DNA of 64,000 nucleotides from Choristoneura fumiferana (Eukaryota; Arthropoda; Insecta; Lepidoptera; Tortricidae): assembly GCF_025370935.1 (NCBI RefSeq), contig NC_133486.1, positions 9,760,133 to 9,824,132 of the forward strand, given 5' to 3'. Below, piece by piece: positions 1 through 13,300 of this stretch. Numbering within the stretch: position 1 is the first letter of the stretch; every line of letters begins with the position of its first letter. Both the position numbers and the translations under genes were made by a program. The notes under the pieces were generated by a model. It saw only the letters and a list, made by a program, of their open reading frames with translations, made no database searches and had not been told where the DNA came from.

Positions 1-3000
1 CCTATCCTCATTCTGTTGCTCTAGTTCTCTCTGACGCCTATACGCTTCAACCCCAAAACTATCATTAGGATCACTGATTATAGTGAGAGTGCACATTATA
101 ACAGACATTCCGAATCCTACAATAAACCACACTTTGTTCCTCTGATACGCGTCAACGAGGTTTTCTAGAAACGTCCACGTTTTAGTTTTTTCACGTTGTG
201 TGTCCTCCGAATCGCGGTTAGCTTCGTGTATTGAACCTGCCGTTTTACCGCTAGATTTAGACTTTTCTGGAAAACAAATTTGGTCTGATCATACGCGTTT
301 TGAGCGACGTGCCACCTAGGGTGAACTTTAGAAGCGGTTGCCGAATTTTAGATTATTTTTGCTTTTTCTTACCATCTCTATCAAATGAAACGCCTAGGAT
401 TTGGCCGGGCGTGTCTTCCTCGAGCTCCGCGTATGCGTATACAAGCGCCTTTTGCTTATCTGTTAGCGTTTTGGGAACCTGGAAAAAGAGTAAGAGTAAA
501 CTCCGGAGAATCAGGGACGTACAGCCGAGTTTTTTAGCCAGTGAGAGTCGAGCACTGGATGGGCTCTCCCTTCCCAGTCGTTCATAATGGATTTTTCTTG
601 ACTGCCCGCTGTCATCTCCATAAAGCACCTCATAAAATTTAAAAACTAAAATCAAGTAAATAAAAGCCAGGATCTAGTGACTCTATCAAAAAAAAGAACA
701 TGGAAGAAGGCAGGTAAACTTTTTTTTTCACTTTCTCGTCGAAACGCTAGACCTAGCCTCACTACGCAAGACTATTGCTTTTCCAGAACCTCATTACTGG
801 TAGAGAATGTTTAAAAGTTGTTGCAAGTCCTCTGATTTCGACTAAATGAGTAACTAACCGTATATTTAGTGTAACCAACCTGTATTTTAATATGGACATA
901 GTGATCGCCGTAGCCGTGTTTACTGACGAGTTTCATGCCTTTGCCCGAGAGCCTGATGAGCTTGTGCGACGAAGTGCCCGGCAGTATCTAGACAAAACAG
1001 ATTTCCTTGTGAATAATTGAACGAGCTAGAGCGAGTGAGTGGATAGAATTATCTCTTCTTTTCCTGAGAGACCAATACGTCAATTCCAATATGGCTAAAA
1101 ATGTTCCATAAATTACAGGTTTTATTTTTATTGGCAGGTCGGGCTTGTAGTTCACAATAGCTGGCAGGAAATGAATTGAATGGGTGAAATAATAATGTCT
1201 ATGTATGCTGTGCATTACCAAATGATTGATTCAAGAAGTAAATCCTGTTAGAAGAAGTATAATACTTGTATACATTTCTTTCGTTCAGTTCATTCCTATC
1301 AGCTTTTGTAGATCGAAATATTCTGAGAAATGGGATTTATGATGGTCTTGAACATGAATTTCTAGTTTTAGGCGAACTATTGTCATGTTATACATTTTAT
1401 ATTAGTATTTGTACCCAATAGTCGTTTATATACAAACCTGGAGGGTGTGGTCTTCATACAAGCCTTGTATCCTCACAGTACCACCCAGCAACGCTTGGGA
1501 CACAGATATCTGAAACATCAAGCGACATAATGTCAAGAATGCTACTTCGGATTTTCTTGTGTGAAAAAAAAACAAAGGCCTCATTGTCTAACCTACTTAC
1601 TAATAATACTTCGAGGCTAGAAAGAGATTTTGAATACGATAGAGAGCACGAGAGCGTTAGACGGCCACATATTTGCCACTCAAATGTTTAAAAAAATATT
1701 AACAATTTAAGCGATTTCGAGCAAAGCAGCCCTAAAGAAAAGGGATATTAAAAGAGATGCTAAAATTTGGTCTCAAGAACCGATCAATACGCAAAATGTG
1801 ACACCTAATCGTACATCGATCAATGTTTTGTAGGGGGGTGATTGGTTAGTTGCTATAGTTGAGTAGATAGGTGAGTGTGTAGGGGATTGTTCTTAACTGC
1901 TGTAGTTGACTAACGTGGGCTTATAACCTTGAAAACTCACCGTACAATCAGTATGCACATCAGGGCCATCCCTGCGGAAGTATTCAGAGCGCTCCACTTT
2001 GAAAGTGACGAAGATCTCAGAGTTTCCTACAGACATGCGCACCGTCTGACCATCCTCCACTCCAGCTGGGACAGGCACGGTCACCTTCTTGCGTTGCACC
2101 TGCAAACAAAGCGTAGAGTAATGAATGACGGCATCCATGCTCGAACCGTTTTTCATGCTAGTGACACATAAATAATAATAATAAGAGTAATCGTTTTATT
2201 TGGGTCCATTTAAAATTGAAGAAAAAATATCAACCCTAAGGATATTCATTGAAATTGGTCTGTTAAAATTATATAAACTGTTATTTTTGGTTTCCGTTAA
2301 CTTTTGTCTCAAATAAACTTTTTTCGTTTTCATTTAAAATAATTAATTAATCATGTGTGCAACAGTGTAGGTTAGGTACATAGATTCTTCATTTATGACG
2401 CTTTTTTAAATTCGTAACAAAAGTGTCGATTCGTAGATATTAAGCAAAATAATATTTAAAAAATGAGCTTCTTTAATGTCTGGGTGTAATTTAACCTTTA
2501 CCTTTAAAAATAACTTTATTTATAATTATTAAAAAAACCAAAAAAAAAACTGTCAAAATGAAAAAGCTAATTACCAAAGTAGGTAGTTTATATCAATGAA
2601 CTGAGCCAGCTGTCAATGTTAACGGAAATCAAGAAGTCTTTAGTTTGATTCCAGTGAGATTTCGACTTCACACAGATATTCAACCATAATCAGCTTCACT
2701 GGCAAGTTCTAAGGAAGCAAAACTTAAGTGGACCGAAGGTAATAAGAACAACTTACACACTGTCCCTTCCCTTCACACTCGACGCAAGGAAATTTGATCA
2801 GCATTCGGGTTCCGTGACAGTGCCGGCACGTTGACCGCATGACAAAAGGTCCTGAAATTAAAAATATTTTTTAATTTTGATAGCCATTTGATATCAGTCA
2901 CAGAATTATCAACTGGTAGTTTTCTAAGCTTCTGATCTATGAGAATACCCTAATGTTACAAACAAATCAATCAATTCAATAGTAATTCTAATAACTTTAC

Positions 3001-6000
3001 TGAAAAGATATATTGGTCATAAATTAATTCCTGCAGCTGTGTATGCAACATCCATACTGAAAAGATATAGTTAAACTAAGTTACTATCGTGAGTTGTATA
3101 GTTATTTTAGCTTAGATTTCATATAAAGTGTCTTAAAATTCATTCAGATTCAACTGATGGTTGGATTCGTTGACTGAACACCTCTGTAAATGTTTTTCAG
3201 GTTTTTTTTAAATTGTGACACATAAACGTTTCCATACAATGATTGATGTTCAAAGTGAATCGCGTCAAAGACGGGACTAAATTTAGATTAAAAAATTCCA
3301 TATAAAAGACCTTGTATAGGGGTCAGGGGGCCTTAGGGGTTTATTAAACACAACCACCTACTGAAATATACGGAATTCATTTTGACACAACTTGTATAAA
3401 TGTTACCAGTCCACTGAATGCTGTGCTCAATGCTGCTTTTTTTGTATTTTTTTTTCTTTAATTGTATAATATAGTTTTTAAGTATTTTATTTGTAATTAT
3501 ATTATTATGAAAAAACGACTTTCTGCCAAGTTTCTTGCGGCGCATTCTTCTTGGCAATGATGGTCTTTCCGAAAGTGCTGGTAGTTTAAAAAATGATGTG
3601 TAAAAGTGCCCATTGCGGCCTATTTACTGAATAAATCATTTGCATTTGCATTTGCATAGCTTTAAGCACCTTTTTAGCTTAGTCACCTGTAACTATGTAA
3701 ACAAATGCATCAATTCGCTTTTTTACTTCCAATGGTTGGATTGACTTGAAATTTGTGACTTGTTATATGAATGAAATGACTAACGTCAACAAAAAAGTGT
3801 ATTGAACTTTTACCTCCGGCTGCTTCATCAAGAGAACACTCGTCCGCCTGCTTTTCAGTTAATACTTGCGAACGATATGTTGTAGTATCATCTATTCAAT
3901 AAGTAATGTCAATACTAGAGCCAGGTAACTTATAAGGTGCTAGTTCACTAAATACTACTAAATAATGGCCTCCCTCTCATAGTAAAAAAAACTTTTTTTT
4001 GGTTAATTGACATCGCCAAGTGCATAGTTTTGTTGTTAAAAGAGACATCCTCTGTATGGTTCTATTTTACAACAACAGAGATCATATTGTCCAATATGTA
4101 TTTGGTCGCAATCGCATTTACCATCTCATTCTAACTTAGTTACAAGAATTGACTGATGTTCTGTGTATTTGACTGTGTTAGAGGCTACATAAAAGTACTG
4201 ACCATAAATAAAATAAATTATTGTTGTGTACTGTAAGGTAGCGGAGTAAAACCTCCCATTAAATTATTAAATTTAGTGGTAGGTTGTGCTCTGCAGGAGA
4301 GAGTAAATAAGTTTTTTACTATTTTAAAGCTCTGGCAAATAATTGCTTTTAAGGTCTTTGCATCCAGAGACTTATTTTCGGTATAAGGGAGAGTGTAAAT
4401 GTCTGAGGCTCCCCATGAGGCTGACATAGTCACATTAGGTCATTAAAGCCTCTGTAAAATATAAGATTAAAAAATAATAGTTACTTTCTGATCGCCACAA
4501 AAGTTGGCAAACCGCTGTGTTAGACAATAAGGCCTTCAGTTCTTTGAAATATTCTTAAAGCTTACCTCTAGAAAATGTTTCCATCCCAGTTCCGTTGCAG
4601 TATGTGCACCTTATAGACTTCGTGCCTGGTTCGCAGCGGGAGCCCTGGCACTTTGGGCATGTGTCTACAATGTTAATGTTGACATCCTTGTTTACACCGC
4701 GTGCCGCTTCAGTGAATCGGAGGTTCACTATTATCTGGAATCAACATCTTATAAATAAATCAGTAAATAGAGAAAAGTAACAATCATTTAGACCAGGGGT
4801 TCCGAATCTTTTTATACTGCAACCCTCTTTACATGTCAGTTTTTTTTCTCAATGCCAAATAAAAGTAGACTTACTAAACTTATTAGCTCAAGATATGTAT
4901 GCAGGTGACCAAAGTATACAGTAGGTATGTGACACACTTAAGATAGTGCCACCAAGAGCACAGTCCCCAGATACCCTGGGGCACACTGGGAACCCCAGAT
5001 TTAACCAATCACTTGAACTTTGGAATCACAAGTGCATAGGTAACTAGCCATCTGCTTTTCAGATCTAAGAACTAACTCTAACACTTACTTCTTGAGAGGC
5101 ACCAAAACCAAACTGGCTCTCGGCAAAGTCACTAAATGCCTCACTTTTAAAGCCAGCATCACCAAATATTTTCCTAAACAGTTCCTCAGGATCTATGGTG
5201 GCTTTGTATTGCCACTGGTGTGTGAACCCATCGGCACCACCTGGTCCCCCACCCATACCCATCTGCTCAGAGGTTGTGCCAAATGTATCATATTGTTTAC
5301 GCTTGTTATCATCAGAAAGAATCTAAAACAAAAACAACAATTAATGATTTAAAAATAATACTTATTTCTTATTTGCAGACTACAATTCTAAATAGGTGTA
5401 AAATTTGTATCAAATGTTATCATTAACCCAATTGCTGATGAACTGATGAAGTTTTTAAGCAGTTTTGGTGTCAAGTGTCCTGTGATATTGATCTATTTGT
5501 CATTCGTAACATAATTAATGTAGTTACCTCATAGGCTTCGGAAACTTCCTGAAACTTCTTAGACGCCTCAGGGTCAGACTTGTTGGCGTCCGGATGGTAT
5601 TTTTTCGCTAACTGGTAGTATGCCTTCTTTACGTCCTTGGCAGATGCGTTCTTCGAAATACCCAGAACCTTGTAGTAATCCACGCGTGCGCTCAAACAGT
5701 TCGTCGTGTGAATATACCGATGACCAGAAGAGCCAGTGTTATCTGACAGTATTAGAGGTTATGTATCATAAGTATCAGAAACATAAAACGAGACAACCAT
5801 TGCATTTCCGATTTCGGCATCGGTCTTGAAAGAAAGATGTAAGAGAAGTAATAAATATTATAAATAAAAGCCGGTGATGTAATAAAAGCATGTCAAACTT
5901 ACAATTGAATTTGTTGTGAGCTAATGATGCAATAGCGATCGCGGGCCCTCCAAGGAAATTTTGACATTTATTACATTTATGAAGGAACCGACATGGAGTC

Positions 6001-6077
6001 TTCGTTAAATTGTTACTGAACACCGCACTAAAGTTTTTCGGGGTCAAAAACCCGATGATACTCCGGGTGGGAGCCAT
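1..6077 (-). CDS. l(2)tid: Mitochondrial DnaJ/Hsp40 co-chaperone (DNAJA3 family), ten exons, 3' end beyond window
   Basis: Exons, minus strand: 6077-5903, 5742-5528, 5322-5089, 4734-4566, 2851-2757, 2099-1941, 1509-1438, 987-880, 478-373 and 266-1 (continues off the left edge). All junctions are GT-AG and all phases match. Residues 1-35 look like a basic, Ser/Thr-rich mitochondrial presequence. A J domain covers about 79-145 with HPD at 108-110. A Gly/Phe-rich stretch follows, then four CxxCxG-type zinc modules (about 234-296) and a DnaJ C-terminal substrate-binding domain (297-444). Family knowledge: stimulates mitochondrial Hsp70 and helps fold matrix proteins; the fly gene is the tumour suppressor lethal(2) tumorous imaginal discs. 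Oddity: the last visible exon adds about 89 residues, including a hydrophobic helix at about 490-508. Reading through the donor at 372 instead ends after a short Lys-rich tail with a stop near 350. The identity is secure; use of the terminal exon is inferred from splice signals. Confidence 0.93.
2852..4565. other. l(2)tid intron 4 with LINE-tail debris
   Basis: This is the largest intron of l(2)tid. Around 3470-3655 it holds a degraded lepidopteran LINE 3' end (short Cys/Arg-poor reading frames, a 'tttcttgcggcgcattcttc' type segment, and a repeated 'catttg' end). A related remnant lies near 59755-59830. I see no additional exon. Confidence 0.4.
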
Positions 6078-6519
6078 TTTGAAAGAAATAGGTCAAAACA
6101 AAAACGTCAAATGTCAAAAATGACTGTCATAGATTTTCAGATTCACATGTCAGCATTGCCCATAGACGTACTACCCAAACGGGACCGAGTACTTTGAAAA
6201 TTCGTATTTACGAAAATAAACCATATTACAATAACAGAAAGTATTTTTTACTTTAGCGCCTAACATAGAGGCTAATCCACGATGAGAGAGATAGTTACAA
6301 CCGATGCCATTTGTCACCATTTTACATCTTGCCAGCCAATAAAATATCATTATATAAAATCTAACGACTATGTTGACCATGATTTTTGTAATGTGTGTCC
6401 TTACGGTAGTACGTCGATGGCATTGCCTCTCTTAAATTGAATTGATTTGATTGTTTCTAGATTTTTTTATCAAGTAACTGCAAAATGTACTACCCTACAA
6501 ACACAAACTGGCAAGATAG

Positions 6520-6737
6520 TAGACTGTACAACAAGAGCATAAAATTATAAATTTACAGTTTTATTGATTTATTTGATTGATTTTTAGTTTTACATAAAAT
6601 AAAAATATTGAAAAAATATACAGAAACTTTTTTGTTTGTGCCTGTTTAGGCATGATTGCCTTGGTCTTAGACGAAGATTTTACTTTATGCACTAGAGCAT
6701 AAAAAGTAATTTTATGTCGCCTAGATCCAGCATAAAC
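6520..6737 (-). mobile_element. Internally deleted copy of repeat family A
   Basis: The reverse complement matches the 5' third of the copy at 47903-48333 and also its far end ('gctcttgttgtacaatctac' type), with the middle missing. Shared words include 'gatctaggcgacataaa' and 'aaaatcttcgtctaagacca'. No coding capacity is visible, so it is a non-autonomous element of unknown class. Other copies are at 11500-11765 and 39940-40205. Confidence 0.6.
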
Positions 6738-6839
6738 ACCAACTTTAAGAGCATGAGACGTAAAGAATAAATTGTTTTCTAATAGAAACTCTCTGAACTA
6801 TAAGAACGAATTGAACGACCTCAATTAACCTCCAAACAG

Positions 6840-6952
6840 CAGGGCTACTACGAAACACGAAACTCGAAGTTTCGACACTTATACTATTTAATACGAGAGC
6901 GAGAGGGACGGTACGATACGAACTTCGAGTTTCTAGTTTCGTAGTAGCCCTG
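6840..6952. mobile_element. MITE family B, complete 113-bp hairpin element
   Basis: Terminal inverted repeats begin 'cagggctactacgaaa' on the left and end with its complement 'gtagtagccctg' on the right. A core rich in 'gagagcgagaggg' lies between. Related copies occur at 30563-30795, and split halves flank the nested insertions at 36820-37488. No transposase is present. Confidence 0.7.
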
Positions 6953-7301
6953 CAGTATTTAACTAACATTATTGTATGTAGTGCTAAATAAGTGCTAACT
7001 TTTAAAATATCATATTTTCTATAGATGTTATTTATCTAACACGTACGTTTATATATTTTAGAAAGAAAAGTTAACACCAATCGATAACGATATTTTACTA
7101 CTGTCATCAATATTTATTTAATTTCACTGACAACACTGTATTCCTGGGCAACGGTAGGCAAGGCAAGGATGATATATAAACAAAAAATGAGCTTAAAATG
7201 CCAATTATTGTATTCAATATTAAGATAAAAGCTTATTTTCGTGTGTAATTATTACTGTGCAGTGTGTATCAAAATATTAGATACGAAATTAGTGCGCAAA
7301 C

Positions 7302-10300
7302 ATGGCTTCAATAAATGTTCGCGATCAGAAGATCGAACAGCAAGTAAGTGTTCATTATTTAAAATATTTTACACTGAAAAGTTTGAATTTCAGAGGGTTT
7401 TAAGAACATTGAACACTTGCACTGAGCTATATTATATTTCTGAATTCTTTTAAGCGTCAAATAATGGAGCAAAAGATGAAGCAGAAAAGGCAGAATTCTG
7501 GAATGGTTCAGGCCAACGATTTGAGAGTCGGCTCCGCGAAACGTCCTATTTCTGGAAGCCGTTCCCGGGAACTCCACGGTAAGAAGCCTAGTATATTAAT
7601 TTCCCGTTTGAATGATAAATGTTTTCATTTTAATTAATGCATGATTGTGATTGATTTTCCTCATTTATTTCGTTATGCGCATTATGTTTTTTTCAACAAC
7701 AGGCTATGATGGCCCGATGCAATTCCTTATGTCGCCAGTGAATCCAGACCAAGTTATACCCCTCCAAACCAATAGAATATCAACTTATGATGGTGAGTAG
7801 CGCTTGCTGGTTTATAACTTTTTATTCATTATTTTTGCATGATCCATGTCCTGTGTTTCCAATCAACTTATTGCTAATGAAGACTTATTAAACTTGTCAC
7901 ATATATCTGCCTATGTATAATGTGCTACTGATTAAATCTGCGCTGTGATTAGGTAACCTTTTTAAATGATTTGTTAATGCCAAATCAATTTTTCAGTAAT
8001 ATGAGTTCCATTTACTTCAAAACCTAAATGTGATCCTAAATAATTTAAGGTAGAAGCTGACTGTTCTCTGCAGGCTGCAACTCAACATCTGTGTGCCCAT
8101 TTTGCATGATTAAGGGGCTGTTTCACCATCCATTGATTAGTGTTAACTGAAAACAAATAGAGACGGCATCACATTTAACCGTCAGTTAACACTAATCAAT
8201 GGATGGTGAAACTGCCTCTTGGTCTTAGTATTACATCATGATAAAATTATATTCATAGATCCATAGATAGGCTTAATTGTTATCTGAAAAGACATCACAC
8301 TGCACTGGTGCACCAAAAAGATAGACGAAGAGGCAACCCTCGGAGGTCTCCAAATCCAATGAAGCTACAGAGCTTTTTCTTTTTTTTGAAAATTGGATAT
8401 ATCCATCAGCAAATAGCCCATATAGGTATATTGTAAATCCAATAAAAGCACATTGGCTAAATACTAAAAAAAAAAAAATGACAATGGCCTTAAAAAATTT
8501 AAGAATAAGTTCACCTTTATTTGCAAAAGTATCTTTATGTTTTTATCCAACTGCCCAAAGGTGAGTTATTCACTTGTGTCTGTTTATTTATTTTTGTCCA
8601 ATAAAGTAACTTGTCTTTTTACCTATTTAGGACCAAGGTCCTTAGACAATCTTACAAAAATAAAATAAAACATTTTGCCTTTTATTTTATTTATTTGTTA
8701 GTTCACTATTTACATTTGTTCATTACATAGGTACATTCATTAAAAAAAAATATTTTTCAAATACTTGAATCAATCTGATATTGTATGACAAAGGCTGAGT
8801 AAATTCCATAATAATATATCAATGTTAAGTGAATATATCCCTAATTCATTGTTTATTTATTCTATGTATTGAGGGTGTTTAACTTATTTGGGCATTTGTC
8901 TTTGCTACATTATGTTGTACTCTGATATTTGAATACCCCAATATGATAAAGTGGTCTTGTGCAAGGAATATTGAATATTGACAAAATATTATCTTTTAAA
9001 CCCACCCAGCTCTGTTTGTATCGGTTGTTATAGAAACAGCCCACTTCACTGTTAACTCAACTGACTCATGGTTTATGAGTCAATCCACTTGTTTAATGAG
9101 AAAATGGTTGATGTGACTCTTAAACTTTGAAGTGAATCAATTTATGACTTATTGGTTATTGTACTTGTATTGATTTTTTATTATCAAAGGAATGTCTTAG
9201 TAGGACAATTGTATGTGTGACTACTGTATATTATTATTATTAACAATTGTATACATATTATTCCGACTAAATAAGCTTTTTTATTAAATTAAATATATAT
9301 TTCTCTTTTTATACTACTGCTAGCTTTTACCCGCAGCCTCACCCGCGCGGAAAATTTTATACATATCATGGATTTTAGATTTTGTATGTTTTACTCAATT
9401 TCATCCCACAGGAACATTTGACTGGGATAAAAAGTATCCTATGTCCTAGCCCAGGTCACAGACTAGACTAGATTAGACTACATATGTGCAAAATTCCATC
9501 AAAATCCATCCATCTGTTTACACGTTGGTAACAAACAAACAGACTTGCAAACTTTCACATTTATAATATTAGTGGGATTGAATCGACTGAATTGTGACTC
9601 AATGTAATTTTTTTACAGAAAACTGATTGTGGGCATATTGGGGCATTTCCACATAAAGTGTACCTTTTTTTTAAATTTCAGAAATAATATGGTTTTCCTA
9701 CTCAGAATCAAGAGCGCAATCGATTCCGATAGTTTAAAAAAAATATCCCAAACCAAAACGTCAGTTTTGTGACGTTTTTTTTTCATACACTCGGTATGAG
9801 CGTCACAAAACTGACTCATTACATAAAATATGTATGAAAAAATGAAATACCTATAAATACATTTTCAAATAAAAGGTACACTTTTATTTAAAACGGCCAT
9901 TGACATGGCAAACTTTTTGACTGAGCTTGGTACAGTAAAAAAGGGATTTAAAAAAAAACCTGGTTTAAAGTACAGTGTGACGATCCTCCTTTCGATTCTG
10001 AACAAACTACTTTCAGGATTTCAATGTTATCTGTACGAGTAGGTATGTGGTTTGTTGATACTGTATTAAAATTGTCCGCAGCAATGTCTTGTACTGAGTA
10101 ACAGGAAGTTAGAAATATAAACCCAATTATTACAATACATACACATATACAAATTAACCACTTTTCGGTCAGGATAGTTCAAAATAATTTATCATTAAAA
10201 TTTTGCACATAGCAGTGATGTTACGTAATCTTTATATTTATAATTAAAATAATAATTAATTCATTTATTTGCAATAAGTGTTGGTTATAATGGTCTTAAA

Positions 10301-13300
10301 TTTAAAACAATGAAAATGTTCACACAATTAGCTAACTATAATAGCATGCAAAATATAAAGTTTTATAATCTATATAAATAAAAATGGGAAATAATAAGTG
10401 CAGCGACTAAAGTTTTATTTAGCATCCGCAACGGAACATCTGTTTTTGTATGTAAGCAACGAGTTAATAGAACAGCTTCTATTAAACTAATATGCCATCT
10501 TTACAATACCAGCAAATTATGCAAAATCGAGCGACAATTTACAAACAACAAATAATGTAACTCGGCTACCGATATAGTAGATTATTGTCGTGGCCTGGAA
10601 GTAGACAATTGCTGGATGAGTATGAGTATTAAACGGACGAGCTTGCGAGTCCGTTTAACTAATACGAAGCCAGCAATTGCTATTCCAGCCGAGACTTAAT
10701 ATAAAGCTTTTCTCAAAAATGGTGAATAATTCTGAAATAGAATAAACTTTTTCTCAAAATATAATTATAATAAAATTTAATTTTATTCCAATATTTTTGT
10801 TATGCTTTTCCACCTTTTTTCATTAAAAATAAACAGCAGGTGTATTTTTCCACCGAAAACACCACAAGCTATTTCAGACCCAATAGAAAAAGTCCGGAGT
10901 TCCAACAAAATATCTGATACCGGCCATTAGATTTGGCTGTATACGACTTGTGCCAACATTTCCATGGCCTTTTAACTTAAAAAAAAATGTGACTGATTGC
11001 AGGCGCGCTAATTCATTATTGTCGAGCTAGCGCACCTGCAATCTTTTTAACTTTTTAATTTTTCGCTGACCATAAACTATGCATTTCACCTTCTGATATG
11101 TAAAGAATAATGACAACTTTTACGGACATTTTTGAGAAAAGACACTTATTAGAAGCTAAAAATTTGTAGACATATTACAAATTTAGTTGCTATATAATAA
11201 TCGTCATACTGATTTATTATTTATGGTCGCTTGAAAAGTATTGATTAGACGCTTAAAATTAGTCGCTGATTTATTAATTTAGAAGACAAATAATTAAATT
11301 TGAGGACAGAAATGACAGTTTAAGGAAGCTGCGTTAATTACAACCCAATAAAAATGAACCGTAAAATGTGTTGCTAAGCGCAAAATTCGGGAACGACTGG
11401 TCCGATTTCGCTAATTCTTTTTTTTGTTGTGTTCATTACTGTCAGGAGAAGGTTTTTATGGAAGAAAATACAGAAAAATACAACGGGGGCGAAGCCGCGG
11501 GCAACAGCTATAAATCAATAAAACTAAAAAAATCCAATTATATAGTAATGCATGAAAAATAAAAGGTACATAGTAAGTGGACAGGACAATGGTTTCCACT
11601 GTTGCTATTTCATTTCCTCAGAATCGCAGTGAAAAGCAGAGTGTAAAACTCGAGCATTTAACCCGTTTTCCCCTCGACGTGTCTATCCACCCTCGCCCTA
11701 CCGGCTTGGGTGGTGAACGTCTCGGGTAAAACGTCTCGTTTTATGCTCTTGTTGTACAATCTACTATTTCCCGTCATTTCGCGTCGTTCGAGCTGATCGG
11801 CATCTTTTTCGCTCTTTTGTGTGGACAAAGCGTTTTTTGATCGGATGAAGCCGATTTTGCGTCGATAGGTAGGTATGGTATGGGAGACTTTTAGTATCTC
11901 ATCACATCATCATATAACATTTACTTGACGTGACACATAAAGAGAGACATAATAAAAACTCACTTTTATCTTACTGTGCATAATTAATTCTCGATTATCC
12001 TTTAAACAGTAAAAATTAGGCCTTGGAGAAATTAACTTCATTTGACCTATTGAATATCCTCTTTAAGTTAATGGAGATCAAAAATAACACGTTGTATATT
12101 GTATTAAACAGAATCCTTAACCCCTGTTTATCTTGATTACAGAGCTGGGCAATCAAATAGAGGTGCTAACAGTGGGCGACGACAACAGCGGCGAGGGCGA
12201 GGAGGAGGAGGAAAGCGTGCCCGTTTGTAGCGTGGCGCGCGACGTGAGCGCAGACGACGTGTGCGCAGACGCGGCCGTCGCACCCTTGCACGCGCGCGTT
12301 GCGAGAGACGCATCGCCCACACAGGTATACAGAGGTGCTAACAGTGGGCGACGACAAAGCGGCGAGGAGGAAGAGGAAAGCGTGCCCGCTTGTAGCGTGG
12401 CGCGCGACGCGAGTGCAGACGACGTGTGCACGGACGCGCCCGTCGCGCCGCTGACGCGCGCGTTGCGAGGGACGCGTCGCCCACAAAAGTACAGGCAGTT
12501 CATAATACTTTTCCATCGTAATTTTTCGTAAAAGTTCATATTTATCTTGCTTTCTCAACTAGCTTCCCTATCCAGATGTATATTTGATTTGGCCCCTAAG
12601 CCACTAAATACTATAAAATGTTCTGCAAAAATACTGTCCAGGTGGTTCCAATTGCAAGACCTAAAGATATCTCGATATTCCCAAATACGCCTCGGCATGC
12701 CTAAGGACCTCTCGGCAATAATTTCCATCAGCATGACTTCCGACAGTGAAGTGACCTACATCATAATTTTCTCTACAGGTTGCAGAAATCGAAGGTTCCG
12801 TCGAAGGCGCAGTAGAAACGTTTGTGGTGACACCAGCAAGACACGGCACTCTTTACAAATGCAGGATAGCCCGGGACAGGAAAGGCATGGACAGAGGTCT
12901 CTATCCCACGTACTTTCTTCATTTAGAGAAGGACTATGGGAAGAAGGTGTTTCTATTGGCTGGTGAGTGAGGATGTTGGACTGTATAAAAACCTCTTACC
13001 TATTTATTTTTTAACTCGGCCTTCGACTTCCGGCGGGAGATATAAATAAGCTTGATTGTCATTTTTAGTTTTAGTAACAATGTCTAGTTTAAACTTAAAG
13101 TAACTTCACTTGTAAATATTCTAAAAGGATCCACTTCTTCAACCAAAACTACCGTTATGCAGTCTTCTGACTTCACGTCCACACGTTTTAAAAGTCTACA
13201 CAACGTAATGACAGAATAAAATCTGTACAGTGTGAGTCCGCTATTAGGAAATCATTTTTTTAACACTAAAAAATGAAATCATTCACAGCTCGCAAACGAA

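Larger units (their letters stand above)
6078..7301. promoter_or_regulatory. Shared upstream region between divergent l(2)tid and ktub
   Basis: The two start codons (6077 minus, 7302 plus) face away from each other across 1.2 kb, so both promoters must lie here or in upstream untranslated exons. No clear TATA box is placed correctly. The interval contains two transposon-derived pieces (6520-6737 and 6840-6952), leaving roughly 440 bp next to l(2)tid and 350 bp next to ktub as unique sequence. Promoter function is inferred from geometry only. Confidence 0.45.

Noticed and set aside
8460..8480. Poly(A) run as the tail of a retrocopy in ktub intron 3
   Set aside because: No coding or repeat sequence precedes it and there is no flanking duplication.
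12137..12558. Three overlapping minus-strand frames of 60-130 codons
   Set aside because: They are antisense shadows of the GC-rich ktub exon 4 duplication. They are Arg/Ser low-complexity and have no domain.
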